Of a stretch of DNA of 64,000 nt, positions 34,852-44,086 are shown piece by piece. The position numbers and the translations under genes were made by a program. The stretch's first letter is position 1; each line of letters begins with the position of its first letter. The stretch covers positions 110,705 through 174,704 of the forward strand of contig NZ_VUKE01000008.1 in assembly GCF_009193175.1 (NCBI RefSeq), read 5' to 3'. Source of the stretch: Georgenia ruanii (lineage in GTDB: Bacteria > Actinomycetota > Actinomycetes > Actinomycetales > Actinomycetaceae). The notes under the pieces are model-generated. The model had not been told where the DNA came from and ran no database searches. It saw nothing but the letters and a program-made list of their open reading frames with translations.

Positions 34852-36608
34852 CCGCCGTCGTGAGCGTGTGGGCCCCGGCCGCGCACCAGATCGAGCTGGT
34901 CCTGCCCGGGCGGGGCGTGCGGGAGCCGATGGTGGCGGCCGAGCGCGGCTGGTGGCGCTCGGCCCGGGAGCTCGCGCCCGGGACCGACTACGCCTTCGCC
35001 GTCGACGGCGGCGAGCCGCGCCCCGACCCGCGCAGCCCCTGGCAGCCCGCCGGGGTGCACGGCCCCTCGCGCACGTTCGACACCGCCGCTCACGCCTGGT
35101 CCGACGGCGCCTGGGCCGGCCGGTCCAGCCTGGGGGCGGTGATCTACGAGCTGCACGTCGGCACCTTCACGCCGGAGGGCACCCTCGACGCCGCCGCCGA
35201 GCGGCTCGACCACCTCGTCGGCCTCGGGGTGGACATGGTCGAGCTCATGCCGGTGGCCGCCTTCCCCGGCCGGGCCGGCTGGGGCTACGACGGCGTGGCG
35301 CTGTACGCCGTCCACGAGCCCTACGGCGGGCCCGCCGCCCTGCAGCGCTTCGTCGACGCCGCGCACGCCCGCGGCCTCGCCGTGTGCCTCGACGTCGTCT
35401 ACAACCACCTGGGCCCGTCCGGGAACTACCTCGCCGAGTTCGGGCCCTACTTCACCGAGCGGCACCACACCCCCTGGGGCGCCGCGGTCAACCTCGACGG
35501 CGACGACGCGGGCGAGGTGCGCGCGTTCCTCGTCGACAACGCCCTGCGCTGGCTGCGGGACTTCCACCTCGACGCGCTGCGCCTGGACGCGGTGCACGCC
35601 CTGCTGGACGACTCCCCGCGGCACCTGCTCGCCGAGCTGTCCGACGCCGTCGCCGAGCTCTCTGGATCGGTGGGCCGGCCGCTGTCGCTCATCGCGGAGT
35701 CCGACCTGAACGACGTCCGGATGGTCACGCCCACCGACGCCGGCGGCCTGGGCATGACGGCGCAGTGGGACGACGACGTCCACCACGCCCTGCACGCCCT
35801 GCTCACCGGGGAGCGGCACGGCTACTACGCCGACTTCGGGTCCGTCGAGACCCTCGTCAAGGCGCTGCGCGACGTCTTCGTCCACGACGGCACGTACTCG
35901 AGCTTCCGGGGCCAGGACTGGGGCGCGCCGGCGCCGGCGGAGACGGACCGGCGCCGCTTCGTCGTCTTCGCCCAGGACCACGACCAGGTGGGCAACCGCG
36001 CCCTGGGTGACCGGCCCAGCCGGGTGCTCTCCCCCGGCCGGCTTGCCGTCAGCGCCGCCCTCGTGCTGCTCGGGCCCTACACCCCGATGCTGTTCATGGG
36101 CGAGGAGTGGGGCGCGACCACCCCGTTCCTGTACTTCACCGACCACGACCCCGAGCTCGGCGCGCTGGTCAGGCAGGGCCGCACCCAGGAGTTCGGCGGC
36201 CACGGCTGGGCCGAGCTCTACGGCGGCCCGGTGGAGGTGCCCGACCCGCAGTCGCCGGAGACCTTCGCCCGCTCCCGGCTGGACTGGGAGGAGCCCGCGC
36301 GGCCCGAGCACGCCCGGCTGCTGGAGTTCTACCGCTCCCTGGTCCGGCTCCGGCACACCGAGCCCGACCTCGCCGCGGGCGAGCGGCCCGCCGTCGACCT
36401 CGCCGCGGACCAGACCTGGCTGGTCATGCACCGCGGCGCGCTCGACGTCGTCGTCGCCCTCACCGACGCCGGCGCCACCGTGCCGCTGCCCACCGCCGAC
36501 GCCGGCGCGCCGGAGGTGGTGCTGGCGTGGGGCGAGACCGACCTCGCGCACGACGGCACGTCGCTCACCGTCCAGGGGCCCGGCGTGGCGGTGCTGCGCA
36601 GCGCCTGA
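34848..36608 (+). CDS. treZ: Malto-oligosyltrehalose trehalohydrolase TreZ
   Basis: TreZ releases trehalose from the product of TreY. The 586-residue GH13 enzyme has an N-terminal CBM48-like domain, IYELHVGTFTPEGTLDAA (about 99-116), VVYNHLGPSGNYL, LRLDAVHALLDDS with the catalytic Asp, LIAESDLND with the acid/base Glu, and FAQDHDQVGNRALGDR. The start overlaps treY (ATGA). It converges with jetC, leaving only 40 bases between the stops. Confidence 0.96.
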   Translation: MTAVVSVWAPAAHQIELVLPGRGVREPMVAAERGWWRSARELAPGTDYAFAVDGGEPRPDPRSPWQPAGVHGPSRTFDTAAHAWSDGAWAGRSSLGAVIYELHVGTFTPEGTLDAAAERLDHLVGLGVDMVELMPVAAFPGRAGWGYDGVALYAVHEPYGGPAALQRFVDAAHARGLAVCLDVVYNHLGPSGNYLAEFGPYFTERHHTPWGAAVNLDGDDAGEVRAFLVDNALRWLRDFHLDALRLDAVHALLDDSPRHLLAELSDAVAELSGSVGRPLSLIAESDLNDVRMVTPTDAGGLGMTAQWDDDVHHALHALLTGERHGYYADFGSVETLVKALRDVFVHDGTYSSFRGQDWGAPAPAETDRRRFVVFAQDHDQVGNRALGDRPSRVLSPGRLAVSAALVLLGPYTPMLFMGEEWGATTPFLYFTDHDPELGALVRQGRTQEFGGHGWAELYGGPVEVPDPQSPETFARSRLDWEEPARPEHARLLEFYRSLVRLRHTEPDLAAGERPAVDLAADQTWLVMHRGALDVVVALTDAGATVPLPTADAGAPEVVLAWGETDLAHDGTSLTVQGPGVAVLRSA

Positions 36609-36648
36609 CCTCGGCCTGCCGCCAGGTGGCCAGGACCGCGCCGCCCCG

Positions 36649-39600
36649 TCATACCGTCAGGTGCCGGGTGCGGCCGTCCCAGTGCGTGTGGACGGCGACG
36701 GCCGGGGTGCCCTCGGCGCGCAGGATCTCGTACTCGTCGGCGCACGGCACCTGCGGGTAGGTCACCCACAGGTTGTGCGCCGTCATGCAGAAGTCCAGGT
36801 CGAGGCGCACGAGCAGGCCCATGAGCTCGCCGATCGTAGGGTCGTCGACCTTGGCGAAGGCGTCGTCGAGCAGCACCAGGCGCAGCGCCGTGTCGCCCAG
36901 CCCCGACAGGTACGCGTCGGCCGCGGCGAAGAGCGTCACGTAGGAGACGAATCGGGTCTCGCCCTGGGAGAGCTTGGCCCGGCCGCGCAGCTCGCGGCGG
37001 TCGTGCGGCCCGGGCCCGAGGATGGTGACCCGCATGTGGTGCCAGTCGCGGTAGTCCAGGGCGTTCTTGAGGTGCTGGGCGTAGCCGGCGGTCTCGTCGA
37101 GCGCGAACTGCTCCTCGACCTGCTCGCGCAGCAGCCCGATAAGTTCCTCGGTGCGCTCGCCCGGGCGCACGGCCGACGCGGTCTGGACGAGCGCCTTGAT
37201 GCGGTGGACCGCGCTGCCCTCGGGCGCGTCGAGCACCCACGCCAGGCGCACCCCGATGCCGTGAGAGGTGCTGATGCTCCGCAGGCTGTCGTTCATCGCG
37301 GCCACGAGCTGCTCGGACTGCGCCAGGCGCCGGCGCAGCTCCTCCCCCACGCCGCCGATGACGAAGTTGGTGAACACCTCGTGCTCGCGGCTGGTCAGGG
37401 CCTCGCGGGCGCGCTCGGCGCGGCCGCGCAGGTCCGCGGCGGCCTCGGCCACGGGCCGCCGGCCGGTGGCGTCGACGAGGTCGACGAGGTGGACGTCGTC
37501 GGTGACGGTGTGGACGACGTCGAAGCCGCCCTGCAGCTCGGCCTCGAGCTTCTGCCGGGCGCGCATGAGGGCGTTGACGTCCGCGCTGCCGACGTCGGCG
37601 ACGGCGTCGCGCACCGCGGCGGCGGCGCGCTGGACGAGGTCGGGGGTGACCGGTCCGTCGACGGGCGGGACCTCGAGCCGGCGGGCACCGGTCGCGGGCT
37701 CCTCGGCACCGGCGGCAGACCCGCCGCCCCCGGGCTCGTCGGCACCGGTCGCGGCCGCCACGAGGCCCGGCAGGGCGACCTGGCGGCGCAGGCGCTCCAG
37801 GACCCCGGCAAGCTGCGCCCCGGCCGTCGCGGCGGCGCCCTCGGCGGTCTCGGCGTCGCGGCGCGCCACGGCCTCCTGCTCGCCGAGCGTCTGGGCGGTG
37901 CGCCGCGCCTCGGCGAGCTCGCGGGTCACCCGCCGCAGCTCCTCCTCGGCGGCGGCGAGGCGGCGGTGGACCTCGCCCGCCTCCTGGCCCAGGCTCTCGG
38001 TGAGCGCCTCGACCTCGGCGGCCTCGCGGTGCCACTGGGCCCAGGCCTCCTCGGCGCCGTGCTCGGCCTCGATGCGGCGGTCCCGGTGGCCGGCGAGCCG
38101 GGCGACCTCCTCGACGTGCCGCTCCCGGCGGCGCGCCAGGGTGGCCAGGGCGGCGGCACCGGCCCGGCACGCCTCCTGGGCGGCGTGGGCGGTGTCGCGC
38201 ACCTCGCGCAGCCCCTCGGTGTCGTGGGGCAGGCCGTGCCGGTCGCACAGGCTGCGGTGGGTGGCCTCCTGGGCCTTCCACGCGGCACGCAGCTCCGCCG
38301 CCCGGTCGCCGAGCCGGGCCGCCTCGGTGCGGCTGCGCGCCGCCTGCCGGGCGGCCGCGACGGCGAGGGTACGGGCCTGGGCGAGCGCGGCGCCCGTCGG
38401 GGCGGTGCGCACGTGGGCGGTGAGGGCGGCGCGCGCGGCGGCGAGCCGCTCGCGCGCAGCCACCCGCTGCGTCGCCCGCTCGTCCAGGGCCGCGAGCTCG
38501 TCGTCGATCTGCGCGAGGCGCGCGGCGCGCGCGGCCGCCCGGGCCGCGGCGCCGATGTGCCGCGCGGCCGCGGCGGTGTGCCGGCCGCGCAGGGGCCCGT
38601 TGCCCCACGACCCGTCGACGTCGACCCAGGTGGTGTGGCTGTCGCGGCCCAGGCCGACGCGGGCGAGCACGGCGCTGACGGTCGCTGCCGGCACGCCGGC
38701 GGCGGGGTCGGGTACGAGCGCGGCGCGTAGCGGGTGCTGGGCCGGCGGGGCGGCCGGGGTGAGGAGGGTCTGGCCGTCCTCGGCGACCAGCGCCCCATCG
38801 GCGCTCAGCCCGGCACCGAGCAGGCCGGCGGCCAGCAGTGCCGCCTCCAGGCCGGCCCGGTCGGCGTCGTCCAGGCCGTCGGCGAAGTCGACGGCGCGCC
38901 ACAGCGGCTCGGTCCCCTCCGGCAGCGCGCCGGTCCATGGCGCTGCGGGCGGCTGGGGGTCCTTGGCGGCGCGCAGCTCGCGCTGCTCGGCGGTGAGCTC
39001 GGCGCGCCGGGCCTTGTCGGCCTGCTCCTCGGCGTCCAGCGTGGCCACGGTGCGGGCGTGCCGGTCGCGGGCGGCCTCGGCGGCCTCGGTGGCCACGCGG
39101 TCGAGCTCGGCGAGCCGGGGCACGTCCGGGGCGTCGTCGGCCTGCCCGTCGCGGGCGTCCCCGGTGAGCACGTCGGCGTCGAGGAGGAGCGGGCCGACGG
39201 CGGTGGCCGGCCAGTCCACCTCCCCGAGGAGCTCTGCGGTGCTCTCGTCCGCCACCCAGGCGCGCCAGGCGCCGGCGAGCTCGCGGGCGGCGGCGTCGCG
39301 GTGCTCGCCGCGCTCGGCGGCCGCGGTATCGTCCGCGGCGCGCCGCTCGTCCGCCTCCGCGGCCGCCGCCTCGGCGTGGTCCGCCTCGGTGCGCGCCCGG
39401 GCGAGCTCGGCGGCGCCCTGGAGGCGGTTGCCGGCCTCCCCGGCCCGGGCCTGGGCCGCGCCGGCCACCTCGCGGGCACGCGTGGCGGCCTCCTCGAGGT
39501 CCGGAGGGGCGACCACGAGCTGCTGGGCGACGGGGCGCCCCTGCGGCTGCGGCTCGCCCTCGAGGCGGAGTCGCACCGGTTCGGCGGCGGTGGTGACGGG

Positions 39601-41040
39601 CTCGAGGTGCGCCTCGACGGCGCCCGGGAGCGCGGTGGTCGCCAGGTGCGCCCCGCGAAGGCCGGCCCGGGCCTCGTCGAGGACGTGCGCGGCGTCGCGG
39701 GCGGCCTCGACCACCTCCGCGGCGAGCGCGTCGGCGGCGGCGACGGCGTTGGCCTCGGCGCGGCGCGCGCCCTCGGCGGTGTCGAGCCTGCCCTGGGCCA
39801 GCTCGGCGAGGGTGCGGACGTGGCGGTCCCGCTGCGCGAGGTCCTGGCCGGCGCGGTAGGCCTCGGAGGCCTTGAGGCCGTCCGCGGTGGCGGCGAGCTC
39901 GCCCTGCCGGGCGTCGAGGCGCTCGACGGCGGTGCGCGCCTCCGTGGTCCGGGTGGCGAGGTCGTCGCGGGCGGCGGCGGCGGTCGTGGCCGCCTCGGCG
40001 GCGGCCCGCGCGGCGTCGGCGGCGCCGGCTGCCCGGCCGGCCGTGGCGCGCAGCTCGGTGGCGGCGTAGCGGCCGTAGGTGCCGAGGAAGGTGGTGACGT
40101 GCTCGAGGGCGGCGCTCAGGCGGCGCTGGGACTCCCGGGACTCCGAGAGGTCGTCGAGCCGGCCGCCGGCGTCGTTGAGGGTCTCCTCGGACAGCGGCGG
40201 CAGGGCGTCGGAGAGGATCCGCGGGAGGTTGCCCTCCTCGATGCGGTTGCCCACGTCGGGCGAGCGGAGGGTGCGGATGAGCTGGAGCAGGCCGTCGTAG
40301 CGTTCGCGGGCGCCCGGCCCGGTCAGGCCGAAGACGGTGGCACGGACCCGCTCGCGGTGGGTCTCCGGGTTCTCCGTGAGCCGGTCGGCGCCGATGAGCT
40401 CGGCGAGGCGCTCGCGCGGCATGGGCTGGCGGGCGGCGTCGAGGAGCTCGAGGTCGTGCCCGACGCGCAGCGGGGTGGTGAAGTACCAGACCCGCGCCTC
40501 GCCCGAGCTCGCCGACCAGCGCACCAGCGCACCGAGGGTGAGGTGCTCGCGGGCGGCGTCGGTGCCGGGCGCCTCTGCGCCGCCATCGCCGTCGCGCTCG
40601 CCGCGGCTCCGCTCGCCGTCGCGGGCCAGCTCGACCCACAGGTACCCGAGCCGGTTGCCCTGTCCCTCGGCGCCCACCTTCATGAGCTCGTCGAGGCGGA
40701 CCTTGCCCGAGCCGGTGGAGTCCATGCGCCGCCGGTCGGCGTCGAGGACGAAGGGCAGGAGCATCTCCAGGGCGCGGCTCTTGCCCGAGCCGTTGGTGCC
40801 GCGCAGCACCATCCGGCCGCCGGAGAACTGGAACGTCTCGGCCCAGTAGTGCCACACGTTGACGATGCCGGCCCGGTGCAGGCGCCACCTGTGCGGGTGG
40901 GGCGCCTGCTGGCCGCCCGCGGCCGGGGCGGCGACGCCGTCCGGAGCGGTGCCCGCGGCGATGTCCGCGCCGGCGTCCGCGACGACGTCGGCGGCACCGT
41001 CCGGCTCCGCCGGGATCGGCGTCGTGGTCGTGGCACTCAT
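36649..41040 (-). CDS. jetC: Wadjet type II JetC, SMC-like ATPase (TIGR02680 family)
   Basis: In Wadjet systems JetA, JetB and JetC form a condensin-like motor that extrudes closed circular DNA so that JetD can cut it. The 1463-residue protein has Walker A GTNGSGKS (81-88) after about 50 low-complexity residues, a long Ala/Arg/Glu-rich helical middle (about 250-1340) consistent with SMC coiled-coil arms, the ABC signature LSQGE (1357-1361), and Walker B LVLLDD (Asp1393 where SMC proteins have the catalytic Glu; I believe this is usual for this family but cannot confirm). The start overlaps jetB (ATGA). No jetD follows; treZ converges 40 bases away. Confidence 0.9.
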   Translation of the reverse strand: MSATTTTPIPAEPDGAADVVADAGADIAAGTAPDGVAAPAAGGQQAPHPHRWRLHRAGIVNVWHYWAETFQFSGGRMVLRGTNGSGKSRALEMLLPFVLDADRRRMDSTGSGKVRLDELMKVGAEGQGNRLGYLWVELARDGERSRGERDGDGGAEAPGTDAAREHLTLGALVRWSASSGEARVWYFTTPLRVGHDLELLDAARQPMPRERLAELIGADRLTENPETHRERVRATVFGLTGPGARERYDGLLQLIRTLRSPDVGNRIEEGNLPRILSDALPPLSEETLNDAGGRLDDLSESRESQRRLSAALEHVTTFLGTYGRYAATELRATAGRAAGAADAARAAAEAATTAAAARDDLATRTTEARTAVERLDARQGELAATADGLKASEAYRAGQDLAQRDRHVRTLAELAQGRLDTAEGARRAEANAVAAADALAAEVVEAARDAAHVLDEARAGLRGAHLATTALPGAVEAHLEPVTTAAEPVRLRLEGEPQPQGRPVAQQLVVAPPDLEEAATRAREVAGAAQARAGEAGNRLQGAAELARARTEADHAEAAAAEADERRAADDTAAAERGEHRDAAARELAGAWRAWVADESTAELLGEVDWPATAVGPLLLDADVLTGDARDGQADDAPDVPRLAELDRVATEAAEAARDRHARTVATLDAEEQADKARRAELTAEQRELRAAKDPQPPAAPWTGALPEGTEPLWRAVDFADGLDDADRAGLEAALLAAGLLGAGLSADGALVAEDGQTLLTPAAPPAQHPLRAALVPDPAAGVPAATVSAVLARVGLGRDSHTTWVDVDGSWGNGPLRGRHTAAAARHIGAAARAAARAARLAQIDDELAALDERATQRVAARERLAAARAALTAHVRTAPTGAALAQARTLAVAAARQAARSRTEAARLGDRAAELRAAWKAQEATHRSLCDRHGLPHDTEGLREVRDTAHAAQEACRAGAAALATLARRRERHVEEVARLAGHRDRRIEAEHGAEEAWAQWHREAAEVEALTESLGQEAGEVHRRLAAAEEELRRVTRELAEARRTAQTLGEQEAVARRDAETAEGAAATAGAQLAGVLERLRRQVALPGLVAAATGADEPGGGGSAAGAEEPATGARRLEVPPVDGPVTPDLVQRAAAAVRDAVADVGSADVNALMRARQKLEAELQGGFDVVHTVTDDVHLVDLVDATGRRPVAEAAADLRGRAERAREALTSREHEVFTNFVIGGVGEELRRRLAQSEQLVAAMNDSLRSISTSHGIGVRLAWVLDAPEGSAVHRIKALVQTASAVRPGERTEELIGLLREQVEEQFALDETAGYAQHLKNALDYRDWHHMRVTILGPGPHDRRELRGRAKLSQGETRFVSYVTLFAAADAYLSGLGDTALRLVLLDDAFAKVDDPTIGELMGLLVRLDLDFCMTAHNLWVTYPQVPCADEYEILRAEGTPAVAVHTHWDGRTRHLTV

Positions 41041-42296
41041 CGGTCCTCCTGGAGCGGGAAAAGGCTCTGCTGCGCGTCGGGTCCGGCCGCGTCCGGGCCG
41101 CCGGCCGGCGCGGCCGGGGCGGGCGTCCGGCGCGGGGCGCGCTGGGGTTCGGGCTGGTAGCGGGCGCAGGCGGGGTGCAGCACCAGCCCGGCGGGGGTGC
41201 GCCGGGCGAGGCTGAGCTCCTCGAGCCGGGTGACGACCTCGGCCTGGAGGTACTCGGGGTCGGTGGCGAACGCCTCGGCGAACGTGGCGCCGTACTGCTC
41301 GACGAGCAGATGGACGGCGTCCGAGACCGCGGCCCAGGGGGCGAGCAGGCCGGGCACCGCCCGGCCGTCGACCTCGGCGGTGGCGCCGGGCCCGCCGTCG
41401 AGGTCGTCGACCAGGGCATTGACGAGCAGCAGCGCGACGTGCGCGACGGTGCCCTGGCCGGGGAAGGCGACGTCGGTGAGGTCGCCATCGACGTCGTAGG
41501 CCAGGGCGCCCTCCTGGCGGACCTCGAGGGTCAACCCGAAGTGGTCGGCCAGGGTGCGGCTCAGGTCGGCCCGCTCGCGGGAGAGCACGTGCTGCTCCTC
41601 GGCCGTGAGGTCCTCGCGGCGCACGAGCGGGTTCTCGACGAGCCGGCGGCGCAGCGCCCGCCGCGCCTGCTCGGCGGCCGTGCGGCCGCCGCGCTCCAGG
41701 AGCTCCTCGGCGGTGTCGACGTCGCCCAGCGGGCGGGCGAGCACGTGGGTGAGCAGGGTGCGGTTGACCTCGAGCAGGGCCTCCTCGTGGCGGTCGCCCC
41801 AGGCGGTGACCGAACCGTCTGTCTCGCTGAGCACGCCCCAGTCGAGGAGCAGCGCGATGGCCTGGACGAGATGGCGGCGGTCCGTGAGCGAGTCGTCCAT
41901 CGCGATACCGGCGATCGCGGCGTCCGCGCGGACCTGCTCGACGAGGGTGCCCAGGAGCACCTGCTCGCGGCCGGCGGTCTGCAGCAGGCCGGCGCAGACG
42001 AGGGCGAGGTAGGCGTAGGTGCGCGGCGCGAAGGGCTGCCCGCCGCGGCGCTGGGCGGGGCGCGGCGGGGCGTCGGTGCTGGGGGCGTCCTTGACGAGGC
42101 GGGCGAAGGAGGCCTCCACCACGAGGTGGTATCCCAGGACGGCGGAAAACATCTTCTTCAGGGCCGGCGCATGCCGGCGGACGAGGGCGAGCTCCTCCCC
42201 GTGCCGGGCCTTGGTGAGGACGGGGTGGCGCAGCAGCGCCCGGGCGGCCTCGCGGCGCTCGGCGGCGTCGTGCTCGGCGGTGCCGTGGGCGCTCAC
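41037..42296 (-). CDS. jetB: Wadjet type II JetB (TIGR02678 / DUF2398 family)
   Basis: The 419-residue protein fits the TIGR02678 family, the MukE/kite-like winged-helix subunit of type II Wadjet. Recognisable parts are the N-terminal AAERREAARALLRHPVLT (10-27), the TYAYLALVCAGLLQTAGREQ region (about 91-110) and the acidic AYDVDGDLTDVAFPGQGTVAH segment. Its C-terminus (last about 45 residues) is Pro/Ala-rich. The call rests on family memory plus operon position between the TIGR02677- and TIGR02680-type genes. The GTG start overlaps jetA by 4 bases and the stop overlaps jetC. Confidence 0.88.
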   Translation of the reverse strand: MSAHGTAEHDAAERREAARALLRHPVLTKARHGEELALVRRHAPALKKMFSAVLGYHLVVEASFARLVKDAPSTDAPPRPAQRRGGQPFAPRTYAYLALVCAGLLQTAGREQVLLGTLVEQVRADAAIAGIAMDDSLTDRRHLVQAIALLLDWGVLSETDGSVTAWGDRHEEALLEVNRTLLTHVLARPLGDVDTAEELLERGGRTAAEQARRALRRRLVENPLVRREDLTAEEQHVLSRERADLSRTLADHFGLTLEVRQEGALAYDVDGDLTDVAFPGQGTVAHVALLLVNALVDDLDGGPGATAEVDGRAVPGLLAPWAAVSDAVHLLVEQYGATFAEAFATDPEYLQAEVVTRLEELSLARRTPAGLVLHPACARYQPEPQRAPRRTPAPAAPAGGPDAAGPDAQQSLFPLQEDR

Positions 42297-43981
42297 GCCT
42301 GCACCTCCGCGGGCTCGCGGTGCGTGGGCGCGTCGGCCTCGGCGTCGGCGTCGGCCTCGGCCTCGGCGCTGCTCGCCGCCGCCGCGGGCGGGGTGGCCGG
42401 GGCCCGGTTCGACGTGGCCGGTGCCGACGACGCGGCGGCCGGTGACGACGCGGCGGCCGGCGGCGCACCGGCGGCGCTGACCTCGAGGACGAGCCCGTGG
42501 ACGGTGAGGTCGCCGTCGGGGGTGCGTAGCGTCGTCGTCGCGGCCGGGTCGGGCACCGCTTCCAGGGTGAGCCCGAGGTCGGTGTCCGTGGCGCGCGCCG
42601 CGGCCTCGAGCTGGGGGTGCACGGCCAGCAGGCGGGTGAGCTGGCCGAGCAGCAGGCTCAGCGCCGCCGGGCTGACCTCGGCGCCGTCCAGGCGGCCGGC
42701 GGCGACGAGCTCGCCGACGGCGGCGGCGCGGGCGTCGGCCTCGCCCTGCGCCTCGGCCAGCAGCCGGACCCGGTCCAGGCCGGGGTCGGGCACCGAGGAG
42801 GTCCGCCCGCGTGCGCCGCGGTCGCCGCGCTCGCGCAGGCTCAGCGGCACCTCCACGGGGGTGGCGGCCCACCAGGAGGTCGTGGCGCCGTCACGCGGGT
42901 CCGGCTCCTCCGGCCCGCCGAGCAGGTGCCGGGCCGGGTAGGCCCCGAAGGCGGCGGCGTACAGCCGGTGCGCCTGGTCGGCGTCGGCGTCGTCGAACCA
43001 CGCGGCGAGCTTGAGCAGGTCGGCGCGCCGGCTCACCCCGGTGCCGGCCGACGCCAGCATCCGCTTGGTGTTGGCCAGGAGCTGGCCCAGCGCCTGGTCG
43101 GCGGCCATCCGCAGCGTCTCGGGGCCCGAGCGCCCGTCGGCGCCGGTGTACCAGCCGCGCACGTGCTCCCAGTCCTCGCGGGTGCGGCCAGGCAGCCGCT
43201 CGGTGCGCGCGTCCGCCGACTGCAGCGTGGGCAGGGCGGCCAGGGCCGCGAGGACGTCGTCGAGCACCGGCTCGAGGGCGGCGAATCGGCGCGCGACGAC
43301 GGGGGCGTGGCGGGCGACGTCGGCGGTGAGCAGGTCGATGTAGTCCAGCAGGAGGCGCTTGAACTGCTGGTACTCCTCCCCGGCGAGGTCGTAGCGGGTG
43401 AGCACCGTGTTCACGTACGCGTAGAAGTCGCGGACGCTGTCGGAGAAGAGCCGCTGGTTGTTGAACACCGTGGTGACGTCGCCGGAGAGGGCCTCGGCGT
43501 CGACCGGGCGGGCGTCGGTGGCCGCCGCCATGCGGGCGACGATGCGGTCGAGGGTCTCGGCGGTGGCGCCGAGCAGCTCGCGGGCCACCTCCCGGGCGCC
43601 GTCACCGGCGGCCAGGATCGCCTCGGCCTCGCGGTGCACCCGGACGCCGAGCTTGGAGGCCTGGTAGCGGGCGCGGGAGCGCACGTAGTCCTGCACGGTG
43701 GCCACCCGGGCATCGCGGATGCCGCGCACGAGGTTGCCCCACCGCTCGAGCTGCTCGCAGCGGGTGGTGACCTCCTCGACGGAGAGGGCGACGCCGCGCT
43801 CGGCCAGCCCGTCGCTGACCTCGGCGGCGGACAGGTCGGCCAGCAGCGTGGAGCCGAACAGGCTCATGATGGCGCGGTACTCCGCGGCCAGGTCGGCCGT
43901 GAGGTAGCGGAACAGGTCCAGCCGCGCCGTCGCCTCCTCGCCGTCCGGCACCGTCTCGCTCACCCCAGCAACCACCTGCAC
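42293..43981 (-). CDS. jetA: Wadjet type II JetA (TIGR02677 / DUF2397 family)
   Basis: The 562-residue protein fits TIGR02677, the kleisin-like subunit: LFRYLTADLAAEYRAIMSLF (23-42), the winged-helix stretch GVALSVEEVTTRCEQLERWGNL (about 63-84), and FYAYVNTVLTRYDLAGEEYQQFK. The last 65 residues or so are an Ala/Ser/Pro then Asp/Glu-Ala low-complexity tail with repeated EADADAEADA. GGAGGAAGG upstream supports the GTG at 43981; an internal GTG at 43963 (VSETV) is an alternative. It is the first gene of the jetABC operon. Confidence 0.88.
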   Translation of the reverse strand: MQVVAGVSETVPDGEEATARLDLFRYLTADLAAEYRAIMSLFGSTLLADLSAAEVSDGLAERGVALSVEEVTTRCEQLERWGNLVRGIRDARVATVQDYVRSRARYQASKLGVRVHREAEAILAAGDGAREVARELLGATAETLDRIVARMAAATDARPVDAEALSGDVTTVFNNQRLFSDSVRDFYAYVNTVLTRYDLAGEEYQQFKRLLLDYIDLLTADVARHAPVVARRFAALEPVLDDVLAALAALPTLQSADARTERLPGRTREDWEHVRGWYTGADGRSGPETLRMAADQALGQLLANTKRMLASAGTGVSRRADLLKLAAWFDDADADQAHRLYAAAFGAYPARHLLGGPEEPDPRDGATTSWWAATPVEVPLSLRERGDRGARGRTSSVPDPGLDRVRLLAEAQGEADARAAAVGELVAAGRLDGAEVSPAALSLLLGQLTRLLAVHPQLEAAARATDTDLGLTLEAVPDPAATTTLRTPDGDLTVHGLVLEVSAAGAPPAAASSPAAASSAPATSNRAPATPPAAAASSAEAEADADAEADAPTHREPAEVQA

Positions 43982-44011
43982 GTCCCTTCCTCCGCCACCG
44001 GCGGACGGTCC

Positions 44012-44017
44012 ACCTTA
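44012..44017 (-). promoter_or_regulatory. Putative -10 element for jetABC
   Basis: TAAGGT on the minus strand within the AT-richer CATTAAGGTGG, about 30 bases upstream of the jetA start and its Shine-Dalgarno. No clear -35. Confidence 0.35.
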
Positions 44018-44086
44018 ATGGCCGCAGGCGGACCGGATCGGCGGGCGGGGGCGCGTGGCGAGGTGACGTGCGCCGCGCCGGGTCAG

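Noticed and set aside
41386..41416. Walker B of JetC reading LLDD taken as an inactivating change
   Set aside because: I believe Asp at this place is normal for TIGR02680 proteins, so it is weak evidence of decay without an alignment.
36329..41488. A 1719-codon minus-strand open frame
   Set aside because: It is a shadow of jetC/jetB in another frame with GC-driven composition and no motifs.
36649..42468. Very long minus-strand frames spanning jetC and jetB
   Set aside because: The upstream parts are Arg/Pro-rich out-of-frame readings of jetB; the true jetC starts at 41040 with a stop-start overlap.
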